The notes under the pieces are model-generated. The model did not search any database. It was not told where the DNA came from and was given only the letters and a program-made list of their open reading frames with translations. A stretch of DNA of 64,000 nt, taken from NCBI GenBank assembly GCA_945639195.1, contig CALZEE010000001.1, positions 496,001 through 560,000 on the forward strand, given 5' to 3'. A program made the position numbers and the translations under genes. Positions 38,860 to 47,630 of this stretch are shown here, in pieces (position 1 is the stretch's first letter; each line of letters begins with the position of its first letter). Source of the DNA: an uncultured Ignatzschineria sp. (GTDB lineage: Bacteria; Pseudomonadota; Gammaproteobacteria; Cardiobacteriales; Wohlfahrtiimonadaceae).

Positions 38860-38945
38860 CAGTTTGCATGGCGTCGGATATCACGTTTGATGTGCTTCCT
38901 TAAGCCGGCTTGCCGACAGGCGAAAGCTTTGCTTTCAATGTGGTA
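38860..38945 (-). repeat. Intergenic repeat, copy 1 (inverted)
   Basis: Its reverse complement shares GAAAGC-A-A-GCTTTC, CCTGTCGGC, AGCTTAAGGAAGCAC and CATCCGACGCC-like blocks with the two copies after yigZ, in the same order. It starts 23 bases after ubiT. Confidence 0.85.
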
Positions 38946-38979
38946 GCGATTTGGAATCTGCTCGTGATATGATACTGCG

Positions 38980-39591
38980 ATGAATAGTGATCAATATAAA
39001 ACCATTACAGCCCTTAGCGAAGATGAATTTGTCATCTCTCGAAGCCGTTTTATCTCTTTTGCCGTTCCGGTATCGTCGGAAGCGGAGATTGATGCGTATT
39101 TAGACGAATATCGTAAACGTTATAACGATTCTCGACATGTCTGTTACGCGTATGTGCTGGGGAATAAATATGAACTCTATCGGGCAAATGATGATGGCGA
39201 ACCCTCAGGCTCAGCAGGTCGCCCAATATTAGGGCAGATTCGCTCGCTAGAACTTACCAATGTTTTAGTGATGGTTGTACGCTATTTTGGAGGAATAAAA
39301 CTCGGAACGGGCGGACTTGTTTCAGCTTATCAAGAAGGTGCGCGAAATGCGCTTGAAAATGCCAAAATCGTTACCAAAACAATCGGGCAACCCGTGAGTT
39401 TCACCTTCGATTATCCTGCAACGAACGATGTGAATCATGTGATTAATGATTTCAATGCCGAGAAAGTTTCAGAAAATTATGGCGTTAATTGCGAAATGAC
39501 GTTGAGCGTTAGAGAGAATGATTATGCCGGATTATTGGCGCGTTTAGAGAAAGTCGATACGCTCTTTATCATGGATAAAATCGATCTATAA
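38980..39591 (+). CDS. yigZ: IMPACT/YigZ-family protein
   Basis: YigZ / UPF0029 family protein, 203 residues. The hallmark of the IMPACT N-terminal domain is intact: HVCYAYVLG, NDDGEPSGSAGRPILGQI and VRYFGGIKLGTGGL. A smaller C-terminal ferredoxin-like domain follows. In eukaryotes IMPACT modulates Gcn2; the bacterial role is not settled, though ribosome or RNA binding has been suggested. The gene is bracketed by copies of an intergenic repeat, inverted before it and direct after it. Confidence 0.93.
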   Translation: MNSDQYKTITALSEDEFVISRSRFISFAVPVSSEAEIDAYLDEYRKRYNDSRHVCYAYVLGNKYELYRANDDGEPSGSAGRPILGQIRSLELTNVLVMVVRYFGGIKLGTGGLVSAYQEGARNALENAKIVTKTIGQPVSFTFDYPATNDVNHVINDFNAEKVSENYGVNCEMTLSVRENDYAGLLARLEKVDTLFIMDKIDL

Positions 39592-39613
39592 TAAAATATT
39601 ATTAGACCTAAAA

Positions 39614-39708
39614 GCCATGAAAGCAACGCTTTCACCTGTCGGCGCATCAGCTTAAGGAAGCACAAAAATAGTGACATCCGACGCCGTGCAGATTCGTTTG
39701 ATACGAGA
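39614..39708 (+). repeat. Intergenic repeat, copy 2
   Basis: Starts with the small hairpin GAAAGCAACGCTTTC, then CCTGTCGGCG, a GCTTAAGGAAGC palindrome, GACATCCGACGCCGTGCAG and ATTCGTTTGATACGAGATA. The CGTCGG/CCGACG segments can pair. Confidence 0.9.
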
Positions 39709-39839
39709 TACGTAATCTCTCAATGACCTCAAAGCTGGGGAGAATGCTTGCATGCTTAATGCAATCGCGCGCCAGCAAGATAGGTTTAGCTGGCTCATTA
39801 ATCTTGTTTCTTAATATCCGCTCACGAAATTGTGAGGGA

Positions 39840-39930
39840 TTGAAAGCAACGCTTTCACCTGTCGGCGAGTCAGCTTAAGGAAGCACAAAAAAGTGACCTC
39901 CGACGCCGTGCAGATTCGTTTGATACGTGA
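39840..39930 (+). repeat. Intergenic repeat, copy 3
   Basis: About 95% identical to copy 2, with changes such as GTGACCTCC for GTGACATCC. It ends 17 bases before the stop of the neighbouring minus-strand gene. Confidence 0.9.
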
Positions 39931-39946
39931 TTAATACGGATAACTA

Positions 39947-40717
39947 TTAGTTCAGCCTAAAATCAACAAGTAGCGGATTATGATCGGATGCATCTGTCTT
40001 AATGACTTCGCTCTTTTCAAGATGTAATCCACGATAAAAGATAAAGTCGAGCGGGGCACTGAAAAAGGCTTTTCGCTGATCGTCAGGGAATGTCACTGTT
40101 TTGAGCCCCATTCTGCGGGTAAAAAGATAGAGCAGGTGGCGGCGTTTTCGGCTCCAGGTATTAAAATCGCCGGCAAAGATTACAGGGCCACTGTGATTCA
40201 TGACAAGTTCTGCAATGGCTTGGATCTGTTCACGATAGATTTTTACGCCAAGACTAAAGTTCACTGAGTGAACATTCACCACCATCAGTAAGCGCTTATC
40301 ATAAAGTGGATAGACGGTGACAAGGGCAGATTTAGCAAGGCGTAAGAAAGGCTCTGTTGTCCTGAAAGGGCGCGAATAGACAGGGTAACTTGAGGCTAGT
40401 GTCATAACGCCGTAAGAGTCCTTGGTAAACTCAATTGCCGGCACTTGATCGCTCACCATAAAGTGCTCACGGGAGAATTGAATTAAACTCTCTGAGGCGC
40501 GGGCTTCTTGAAGCAGAATAAGATCCCGATCTTTGCCGTAGGCATTCAAAATGGGTAACCAATTCATTTTTTGCTGTTTGTAGATATTCCAGACCATCAC
40601 GGTTAGTCGATTGTCCCGAGAGAAGGGGTGGTATCGATCGAGGCGAGTTTCGCCATGGAGGGTCTCTCTCTCTGTTTTCCCTGAAGTAAATCTAAAGAGA
40701 TGGTTTTTTTGGTTCAT
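39947..40717 (-). CDS. Endonuclease/exonuclease/phosphatase family protein, YafD-like
   Basis: EEP-fold metal-dependent phosphohydrolase, 256 residues, the length of E. coli YafD (UPF0294). Active-site blocks: VMVWNIYKQQ (Asn), LILLQEARAS (Glu), VVNVHSVNFSLG, FAGDFNTWSRKR (Asp-x-Asn) and TDASDHNPLLVDF (Asp-His pair). No signal peptide or membrane helix, so cytosolic. The substrate is unknown. Confidence 0.85.
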   Translation of the reverse strand: MNQKNHLFRFTSGKTERETLHGETRLDRYHPFSRDNRLTVMVWNIYKQQKMNWLPILNAYGKDRDLILLQEARASESLIQFSREHFMVSDQVPAIEFTKDSYGVMTLASSYPVYSRPFRTTEPFLRLAKSALVTVYPLYDKRLLMVVNVHSVNFSLGVKIYREQIQAIAELVMNHSGPVIFAGDFNTWSRKRRHLLYLFTRRMGLKTVTFPDDQRKAFFSAPLDFIFYRGLHLEKSEVIKTDASDHNPLLVDFRLN

Positions 40718-40996
40718 GACGCTTTATGATCCTTAGGAATAATCCTCTATTGTGGCGCATTATGGCGGAAAAATCAGGAATTGTTGCGACTCTTTTCGCT
40801 TATTAGCGGGATATTTCTCTGATAATCAGGCATTAATTGCATGTGTTAATGATTATTTTAATAATCCATCAAGGTGAAAGTGCCGATCTATAGCGTTTTT
40901 TGAAAGCATTTTAGGATTATCAATATTTATAGGTTGTTCTTCCCTTGGAAGCCCCTTATATTAAAATTTATAATTATTTAAAAAAGGGTTTTAAGC

Positions 40997-41437
40997 ATGA
41001 TTCATTTAAAATTAAAACGTGGATTACTCTGCATGGCGGTGGCATCGATGTTACAAGTGCCGATGACATCTATGTTGTATGCGCAAGAATCTAATAATAG
41101 TGAGAGTTCAATGATTTTGACATCCGTGGCGATTATTGGAATTTCGATGATGCCGATTATTTTGCCGGCAACGATCTCAGGGCAGAGTGCGGATAGTAGT
41201 GAGCGGGATCAGGACGAAGATTTTGTCTATATTGATGCACAAGATGAAGCGGGAAAGCCGGTGCAGTTACGCCTTCCTAAAACAGCGAAAGATAAGGTAG
41301 AGATTCAGCCAACGGATAAAATTGCGATGAAGGTCGGCGTGGATGGCGATCGTACGTTATATGTAAATGGCGTTGCGAAAAATATCTTTATTCAGACGAA
41401 AGATGCCGAAATTTTACAGCAAAAACCTTTGAATTAA
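40997..41437 (+). CDS. Small exported protein of unknown function, paralogue of next gene
   Basis: 146 residues with a signal peptide ending near MLYAQ-ES. After it comes a short hydrophobic patch (SVAIIGISMMPIILP), a variable acidic linker, and a conserved domain: FVYIDAQDEAGKPVQLRLPK, PTDKIAMKVG, and GDRTLYVNGVAKNIF. The following gene has the same architecture and about half of the same residues. I do not recognise the family. The group of three with a DUF2145 lipoprotein looks like an operon (gaps of 45 and 17 bases). Confidence 0.75.
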   Translation: MIHLKLKRGLLCMAVASMLQVPMTSMLYAQESNNSESSMILTSVAIIGISMMPIILPATISGQSADSSERDQDEDFVYIDAQDEAGKPVQLRLPKTAKDKVEIQPTDKIAMKVGVDGDRTLYVNGVAKNIFIQTKDAEILQQKPLN

Positions 41438-41482
41438 ATAATTTTTAATCAATATTACGGTGTTATTCATTTGGAGGACCCG

Positions 41483-41953
41483 ATGTTTTATTTGAAACGT
41501 AAATTCATTATATTAATGGCAATGATCCTGACAGCAACGCCTGCATGGAGTGATTCGAGTATTACAGAATCTTTTTTAGAAGCTTCAAGTAAATTAGATG
41601 AGAGTGGCTCAGGAGAGCTGGTGGTTGTTTCTGGGATTTCACTGATGCCAGTCATCTTGTCAGGAATCGGTATCGATGGAAGCGTTGAAGGCTCTACAGA
41701 TAATAGTACACAGAGCAAAAAAGATGAGGATGATCAATTCTTTTATATCAATGCTTTGGATGAAAAGGGGAATCCTGTACGCTTAAAGCTCCCGAATGCA
41801 GCGAAGCATCGGGTGACGATTATGCCAACGGATAAAGTGGCGATAAAAGTCGGGAATGACGGCGAGAGAATGTTGTATGTGAATGGAAAGATGCAAAATC
41901 TTTTCTTGAACAAAGACGATACCTATTTGCTAAAACATGAACGAATTGAGTAA
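41483..41953 (+). CDS. Small exported protein of unknown function, paralogue of previous gene
   Basis: 156 residues from the ATG at 41483, which has GGAGG upstream. Signal peptide ending at TPAWSDS, a hydrophobic patch (VVSGISLMPVILSG) matching that of the previous protein, a Ser/Asp-rich linker, then FFYINALDEKGNPVRLKLPN, PTDKVAIKVG and DGERMLYVNGKMQNLF. The two genes are a tandem duplication that has diverged. Function unknown; the shared GIS-MP-IL patch could be a membrane or partner contact. Confidence 0.75.
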   Translation: MFYLKRKFIILMAMILTATPAWSDSSITESFLEASSKLDESGSGELVVVSGISLMPVILSGIGIDGSVEGSTDNSTQSKKDEDDQFFYINALDEKGNPVRLKLPNAAKHRVTIMPTDKVAIKVGNDGERMLYVNGKMQNLFLNKDDTYLLKHERIE

Positions 41954-41970
41954 TAATAAAGGTTAAAAGC

Positions 41971-42822
41971 ATGCGTAAAATAGTAGGAATCATAGGGGTT
42001 GCCTTGCTCTTAGGGGCGTGTACCACTGTGCAAGAAAATAGTTGTAATATGAAACCGCATAGTGTGGAGAATGTGCAACAGATCTTTGCTACAGGGAAAA
42101 ACCTTGAGCGAACCTTAAATAGCCTCAATGCGCGCGGTAATGCCAATGTCATCGTGATGGGGCGAAGTGGGCAGGAATTGGATAAATACAATATCCAATA
42201 TTCTCATGCCGGTTTCATCGTAAAAGAGCAAGGAAAATGGCAGGTATACCATCTCTTAAATGAGTGTCCGACAGACAAAGGTGGACTCTATAAAGAGGGC
42301 TTAGGCGACTTTGTTTCGGGCATCTTTGATAAACAACCCTTGACCTTTGGATTTGCAGTGCCTGCACCTAAAGTACAACAAGCGCTTGCGAAAATGCTTC
42401 AGGATTCAACGGCGCGTAACCGTGTGTTTGATGCAAATTACAGTGCAGTGGCGCATCCCTTTAATCTCATTAATCAAAATAGTAATGGCTGGTTATTAGA
42501 GTTTTACGCACAAGCCGAAGCGAGTGCAGAAGGCGTCAATATCCGTAACCGAGAAGAAGCGCAACGCTGGCTCTTTGAAAAAGGCTATGTGGGGCAATCA
42601 TTGGAAGCATCGGTAATAAAACAGCGCTTAGCGGCGATGTTTGTTGGGAACGTTTCTTTGCAAGGGCATGAAACAAAAGATCGCTATCAAGGCCGATTAT
42701 TGATTAATAGTGGCGACTCGGTACTGACTTATGTGGCAGAACGAAGCCCCAAGAAAGCGTGTGAGCAGTATCGAGGTGCTACACAAAATGGCAGTTTCTG
42801 CGAGTTCAGGCTTCAAAGATAA
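41971..42822 (+). CDS. DUF2145-family lipoprotein
   Basis: 283 residues with a lipoprotein signal (lipobox LLGAC, Cys16). The body fits DUF2145: YSHAGFIVKEQGKWQVYHLLNE, then GLYKEGLGDFV, and a Cys-rich end (ACEQY...SFCEF). The SHAGF...W-V-HLLN pattern recalls permuted NlpC/P60-type amidases such as YiiX, but I do not see all catalytic residues with certainty. Likely a periplasmic envelope enzyme or its relic, acting with the two small exported proteins before it. Followed by a strong terminator. Confidence 0.75.
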   Translation: MRKIVGIIGVALLLGACTTVQENSCNMKPHSVENVQQIFATGKNLERTLNSLNARGNANVIVMGRSGQELDKYNIQYSHAGFIVKEQGKWQVYHLLNECPTDKGGLYKEGLGDFVSGIFDKQPLTFGFAVPAPKVQQALAKMLQDSTARNRVFDANYSAVAHPFNLINQNSNGWLLEFYAQAEASAEGVNIRNREEAQRWLFEKGYVGQSLEASVIKQRLAAMFVGNVSLQGHETKDRYQGRLLINSGDSVLTYVAERSPKKACEQYRGATQNGSFCEFRLQR

Positions 42823-42870
42823 ATTTTGAAAGAGATGCTTTGAAGGAAAGATCTTTAAAAAGAGCACTAC

Positions 42871-42906
42871 AAAAAAGCGTTATCTATAGTGATAACGCTT
42901 TTTTTA
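42871..42906. terminator. Terminator after the DUF2145 gene
   Basis: A 14-bp stem (AAAAAAGCGTTATC / GATAACGCTTTTTT) with a 6-base loop. Symmetric, so it can serve both convergent operons. Confidence 0.9.
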
Positions 42907-42941
42907 TGGGGCAATTTTATTGCCGGAAGCATCGCATAATT

Positions 42942-43601
42942 TTACAGCGTTGGGTGTGTAAAGGTCTTTGCAAGGAGGGCGTTATACTGCGTCTCTAAGG
43001 CTTGTAAATAGATTTTCGCATCAGCCTCAAAGGGAAGAACCTCACCGACAATGACATCGCAGTTAAAGGGGACAAAAAGGGCTTCGCCTTTTGGCAGGGC
43101 TTTCCCGAGTCCTCGTAAGATAACGGGTGTGACTGGGACATCGGGGTGTTTAGAGATGAGCGCGTGAATCCCGCGTTTTAGTTTAAAATCACGCTCTTCT
43201 GTGAGGGATCTTGTCCCTTCTGGGAAGAGGATGAGAATCTTGCCGTTCTCTAGCTCATCATGACACATCGCAAAGAGCTCATCCGCGCTCTTAATGGCTT
43301 TACGTTCGATCGGAATAATATCAATGCAATGGGTTGAGAACCATCTAATGAATGGGCTCTTCATAAAATAATCTGCGGCAGCGACAGGGCGCACACGGCT
43401 AATCTCTTTTAAGGGATAGAGGCTCATTAACACGAGCGTATCGAGATGGCTGGTGTGATTCGCAACAATCACGGCAGGCCCTTGTGCGGGGAGTTTGGGG
43501 CGATTGATGATATTGAGTCCAAGGCCGACTAAGACAAGAGGTTTGACGATGAGCGCAAAGAATATCACTTTAAACCATCTGATTTTATGAGGCTTTTTCA
43601 T
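42942..43601 (-). CDS. 1-acyl-glycerol-3-phosphate acyltransferase-like protein (PlsC family)
   Basis: Membrane acyltransferase, 219 residues. N-terminal helix, then the PlsC motifs NHTSHLDTLV (the H-x4-D box) and LFPEGTRSLTEE, and VTPVILRGLGKALP. It is the last of three same-strand genes with a CdsA-like and a CDP-alcohol transferase gene, four bases after the former. That set resembles the E. coli ynbABC group rather than the core phospholipid genes, so the true acyl acceptor is uncertain. Confidence 0.85.
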   Translation of the reverse strand: MKKPHKIRWFKVIFFALIVKPLVLVGLGLNIINRPKLPAQGPAVIVANHTSHLDTLVLMSLYPLKEISRVRPVAAADYFMKSPFIRWFSTHCIDIIPIERKAIKSADELFAMCHDELENGKILILFPEGTRSLTEERDFKLKRGIHALISKHPDVPVTPVILRGLGKALPKGEALFVPFNCDVIVGEVLPFEADAKIYLQALETQYNALLAKTFTHPTL

Positions 43602-43605
43602 AGGA

Positions 43606-44538
43606 TTACCCCGTAATGTAGTAGAAGAAGTGGAAGAAGATCGGTGTTGCGTACATCAGGCTATCCACGCGATCTAAGATGCCGCCATGCCCAGGAATAA
43701 GGGTGCCACTATCTTTAATGCCAAGATCACGCTTCACAGAAGAGAGTACGACATCGCCGATAAAACCTGAGGTGGCAATAATCATGCCGGCAAAGATACC
43801 TTGTTGCCACGTAAGAATCGTGAGGTAAGGGGCTAGAAATGCCGATAAAATCGTGGTGACGATAAAGCCCCCGATGAAGCCTCCCCATGTTTTGTTGGGG
43901 CTCACTTTCGGGAGGATTTTACGTTTCCCAAAGCATTTTCCGGAGACATATTGGCTCACATCGTTAAACTGCGTTACAAAGAGCAAGTAGAGAATTAATC
44001 CGGCGAAGCCCGCATCCACATTAACGCGATCAATATTGGCTAAGTACGCAATATGGCTAAAGCCAAAGACGGCGAGCATAAGGCTCCATTGGATAATGGC
44101 ATTGGCGCGAATAAAGCCTTTTGTTTCGCCGATGATGACAGAGCGAAGCGGTAAGAAGAGGAACATATAGACCGGAATAAAGATAATAAACATGCCATAC
44201 CACTGAATATAGGCAAAATAGTATTGAATCGGGATGGCGAGATAAGCCCAGAATACAAGTCGTCTATCCATCGCGCGAAGGGGCGTAATAGAGTAGAACT
44301 CTTTGAGTGCAAGAAAACTAATAAAGCCAAAGAGAATAGTGGTGGCTTTCGCGCCAAGGAGTAGTGCAATCAGGATAATGGCAATCATCCACCACCAAGA
44401 GCGGGTTCTTAAGACCAGCTCATTAAAATCTCGATTGGGTGCTTTCTTTGTTTTCACAAAGACAATCAGACTCGCAATAATTAAGATGGCGATAAGCCCA
44501 AGGCTCATCATCATCGAGTGAAGGGGAAGGGTAAACAT
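43606..44538 (-). CDS. CdsA-like phosphatidate cytidylyltransferase (YnbB type)
   Basis: Polytopic membrane enzyme that makes a CDP-activated lipid from phosphatidate and CTP. 310 residues from the ATG at 44538, which has GGAG eight bases ahead. About eight helices. The CdsA signature is complete: SSVKRDLGIKDSGTLIPGHG followed by GILDRVDS, preceded by SPNKTWGGFIGG. The core cdsA should lie elsewhere near bamA/dxr, so this is probably a paralogue dedicated to the adjacent CDP-alcohol transferase. Confidence 0.88.
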   Translation of the reverse strand: MFTLPLHSMMMSLGLIAILIIASLIVFVKTKKAPNRDFNELVLRTRSWWWMIAIILIALLLGAKATTILFGFISFLALKEFYSITPLRAMDRRLVFWAYLAIPIQYYFAYIQWYGMFIIFIPVYMFLFLPLRSVIIGETKGFIRANAIIQWSLMLAVFGFSHIAYLANIDRVNVDAGFAGLILYLLFVTQFNDVSQYVSGKCFGKRKILPKVSPNKTWGGFIGGFIVTTILSAFLAPYLTILTWQQGIFAGMIIATSGFIGDVVLSSVKRDLGIKDSGTLIPGHGGILDRVDSLMYATPIFFHFFYYITG

Positions 44539-44806
44539 AATGATCTCCAGAGATGTCCAATTATCTTCACGATATCGGTAAGGAATTTTATCGAGATAAG
44601 ATAACACTATTGTCTTAAAATAGTTGCGACTTATCAGGTTTTAATAATTTAAATTCAATGGTTTGGTTTTTTATTATTATATTTTCTAATGCTTGTGACT
44701 TAAAAGTGAATGATCTTTTTGTCAGGTATTAAGTCGTGTTTTATAGGTTTTTTGGGGGGATTTAATGATGGTTATATTGAATCCCATTAACATGATTATG
44801 AGCCGA

Positions 44807-45466
44807 TTATTTTGATAATATCGCTTCTTGATTTTTAAATCGATAAATTTGTACCAGACGACGAAGTGTGGTGATAAAGCTTCCGGCAATAATGATGATT
44901 ATTGCGCCCCAAAGGAGCACTGTTCCGGCATTGAAGAATAAGCCAATAATTGTCCCGAAGAGGGCAATGGTCATGAGTGCCATACGGTGTTGTTTTGCAA
45001 AAGGTCCTGAGAAAAATGCCGGGGATCCCATAGAAACACCAAGCACACGGATATAGGCAGTAAATGCCGCAAAAAGAGAAGCAAGTAAGCCGAGTGCAAG
45101 CCCCGTTGGTGAGCCAAGACTCAAGCCTAGCCCCACAAAGAAGAGTGTGTCACTCACTCTATCCGGTACTTCATTAAAGAGCTCGCCGGCAGGCGTTACC
45201 TTACCGCCTTCAATCGCCACCATGCCATCAATTAAGTTACAAAGAAGACGGAGTTGAATACCAACAATCGCGATCGCGAGTAGAATAATCTGCACACTTA
45301 AATGGGTTGAGATTTGCCAGAAAGCGAGCGCAATCATGGCAATAAATGCCGGTAGAATGCTAAAGAGCGAAATTTGGTTCGGCGTAATATTCTTTTGTGA
45401 GAGCCATTTTGCGAGGCGAACAATTAGGGGGTTCGAGCGACTTTTAATAGGACGGCGTTTTGTCAT
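44807..45466 (-). CDS. CDP-alcohol phosphatidyltransferase family protein, altered motif (YnbA type)
   Basis: Membrane transferase of the CDP-OH-P family, 219 residues from the ATG at 45466 (AAGGA upstream), about five or six helices. The consensus DG-x2-AR-x8-G-x3-D-x3-D reads here as D80 G81 ... A84 I85 ... G94 ... N98 ... D102, so Arg is replaced by Ile and one metal-binding Asp by Asn. I believe the YnbA subgroup shows a similar change, but cannot check it. Either the chemistry differs or activity is lost. First gene of the trio, 268 bases before the CdsA-like start. Confidence 0.82.
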   Translation of the reverse strand: MTKRRPIKSRSNPLIVRLAKWLSQKNITPNQISLFSILPAFIAMIALAFWQISTHLSVQIILLAIAIVGIQLRLLCNLIDGMVAIEGGKVTPAGELFNEVPDRVSDTLFFVGLGLSLGSPTGLALGLLASLFAAFTAYIRVLGVSMGSPAFFSGPFAKQHRMALMTIALFGTIIGLFFNAGTVLLWGAIIIIIAGSFITTLRRLVQIYRFKNQEAILSK

Positions 45467-45766
45467 GGAGTTTTCCTTTTGAGGTAATCGTTTGTTAACC
45501 TGAATATTATCTCTCCCTAAAATAGAAGTCAATAAAAAAGTTAACAAACATTAACTTTGTCGCTATAATTCATTTTGAAATGAAAAGCGTTCACTCGTCA
45601 TGATAAGGATTCAAACCAATTCTAGGATGCGATAGTGAATATATGAGTATGGGAATGTATGAACGAAAAAGTACTTGCTGCCTAATAACCATGGCTTAGG
45701 GCATAAGTAGCGGTTAATCAGCGAGTGATGATCCGCAAAGTGATACGAAAGAAGGAGCGTAAAAGC
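45467..45766. other. Divergent region between the CDP-alcohol transferase gene and the next + strand gene
   Basis: 300 bases, AT-rich. Promoters for both directions are expected, but I find none clear enough to mark and no further gene. Confidence 0.4.
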
Positions 45767-46366
45767 ATGAAAAAATATCTTAGTTTCATCATGTTAAGCG
45801 TTGGAGTAATCTTAGGATTAGGCGCCGGCGCGTTGTGGGTCACTATTGAGCGTAATATTGCAGTTGAAAATAGCGATCCCTATTTTTTCCTTGAAAATCG
45901 ACCAAAGAGTGTTTTTGAACCCTTTGATACGCCGATTGATCTGACCCAAAAAGGGGAGAAGATCTCTTTTTACTACTGGAATGCCCCCAAACCGCATGGT
46001 TATTTATTAAATCTCTTTCCGGGAAATCGCTATCACGAAACGATGGGAATGAAAGTGGTGCCTAAAGATCCCGAGGGAAATATGAGTGTTCCGGCAATCT
46101 TTAAAGAATCTGTTAAATCCCCCTTTACATTGAAAGGAACGCTCTTCGCTTTAAATAATCAAATGGAAGAGACGTGGATAAAAACGGTGGAGATTACGCA
46201 GTTTCGGAGTTATGCGCATCAGTTATATCTTTTTGAATCCCTTGGCATAGGCTCGCAAGATTTTGGGTTATATCGTCTAGAATTTGAGGTTTTGGAAGCT
46301 TTAGAAGCTGAGAATGTTGCTGATTTTGACTATTTTGTCTCGATTTTTTGGTACTTTTTGAAGTAA
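45767..46366 (+). CDS. Membrane-anchored protein of unknown function
   Basis: 199 residues from the ATG at 45767, chosen for GAAGGAG ahead of it. One N-terminal helix (about 5-25) acting as anchor or uncleaved signal, then a soluble, probably beta-rich periplasmic domain with many aromatic residues. I do not recognise the family. The gap to the next gene (240 bases) suggests a separate transcript. Confidence 0.65.
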   Translation: MKKYLSFIMLSVGVILGLGAGALWVTIERNIAVENSDPYFFLENRPKSVFEPFDTPIDLTQKGEKISFYYWNAPKPHGYLLNLFPGNRYHETMGMKVVPKDPEGNMSVPAIFKESVKSPFTLKGTLFALNNQMEETWIKTVEITQFRSYAHQLYLFESLGIGSQDFGLYRLEFEVLEALEAENVADFDYFVSIFWYFLK

Positions 46367-46605
46367 CACGTTGGGAGGATGATCTTTGCTTATTTGCGTG
46401 TGCGAAGATTACTAAAAGTATTAAAGTATTTGTTGTTAAAACACTTATTATTAAAGTATTTAATTACTAAAGATGCATTATGTGTAATATTGCACAATAA
46501 ATTAAAAATAGCTTCGCTAATAACCTCCGGAAAATAAGGAGATAGCGCAGAAGTTGATGATGAAGACCAATAAACATATTGCGATTAACGTATAAAGGAT
46601 GCTGT

Positions 46606-47517
46606 ATGGATCGATATTCACTCTATAAATTGCCACTTATCGGGGCTTTAACCTATTTTTTAGTGAGCTTTTTGACGGTGGGAATGCCCCTTATTCGCCT
46701 CTATGCGAGCCCAGATTTTGATATGGGTTATATGATGGATCTACTCTGGATGAGTGGAAATCTATACTTGATGAAAGCCTGCGTACTATTGCCGGCATTG
46801 ATGCTTGTCTTGCACCATTTTAAGTTAAATATCTGCACCCTTAAGAATGCTTTGGCGGTCATGGCTATTGTGGCAGTGATTATGGGGGTGAACATTGTTA
46901 TTACGAGATCTGTGGGAGAATTGATACTCGCAGCTTCTACAGATTACAGCGTAAGTGTCAGAATTTTGCAGATCTTCGCGAGTGTTATTCATCTCTTTGG
47001 TTTCTTAGGAATGTTAATTGTAGCGTTAATGTTCTTTAGCAGAGATTTAGACCACTATGAAGGAACCCCGCCTACAGGGCAGAAGTATTGGCTTTTTGCG
47101 AATCTATTTGCGATCTTTGGGGTTTTTGCCACACTTTTAAGTGGCTTATATAGCATTGTTCTATTTTTTGTCCCAGAATATTGGGTGATCGATGGTGTGG
47201 GGAGAATCGGCTGGCTCTATATTCCTATCTCATTGGGGCTTCTTTTGATGCTCTTATCCAGAAAAATCACGCTCACAACCATCGAGCTCAAACCTGTACT
47301 GATTGCCGGCATAACGTTAGCGATCTTGACGTTGCTGTTGATCATTATCGGGATAGCGTTGGTAATGTGGGCAGATACTCAATCAATAGGTGGATTTATC
47401 GTGGCACTATTAAGCCTGCTAATCGGTGTGTCGCTGATCTTACTGATAAGCCCCATCATATTGGTAAAGCAATGTTTTAAAGAATATGTCGTGACCGGCT
47501 TTAAGCCAGGTTGGTAA
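46606..47517 (+). CDS. Polytopic membrane protein of unknown function
   Basis: 303 residues from the ATG at 46606 (AAAGGA upstream), about eight membrane helices with short loops. No family recognised; the pairing of helices suggests a sensor or small carrier, but nothing supports a specific role. Its last codons lie in a 20-base tandem duplication that also copies the stop codon. Confidence 0.65.
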   Translation: MDRYSLYKLPLIGALTYFLVSFLTVGMPLIRLYASPDFDMGYMMDLLWMSGNLYLMKACVLLPALMLVLHHFKLNICTLKNALAVMAIVAVIMGVNIVITRSVGELILAASTDYSVSVRILQIFASVIHLFGFLGMLIVALMFFSRDLDHYEGTPPTGQKYWLFANLFAIFGVFATLLSGLYSIVLFFVPEYWVIDGVGRIGWLYIPISLGLLLMLLSRKITLTTIELKPVLIAGITLAILTLLLIIIGIALVMWADTQSIGGFIVALLSLLIGVSLILLISPIILVKQCFKEYVVTGFKPGW

Positions 47518-47540
47518 TATTTAAGCCAGGTTGGTAATAT
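47501..47540 (+). repeat. 20-bp tandem duplication across a stop codon
   Basis: TTAAGCCAGGTTGGTAATAT occurs twice in direct succession. The first copy encodes the end of the membrane protein (PGW-stop); the second lies just after. Confidence 0.95.
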
Positions 47541-47630
47541 TTAAGATCAGTTGGGAGGCGCGAGGATCAATTCAGCGTTGCCCAATAAGTGGCTAATTGT
47601 AAGAGAGAATCATAAGAGGAAATCAAGAGC

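Larger units (their letters stand above)
39592..39946. other. Repeat-bearing intergenic region after yigZ
   Basis: 355 bases between convergent genes. It holds two direct copies of the repeat (39614-39708 and 39840-39930) and 130 bases of spacer in which I see no gene or tRNA. Confidence 0.7.
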
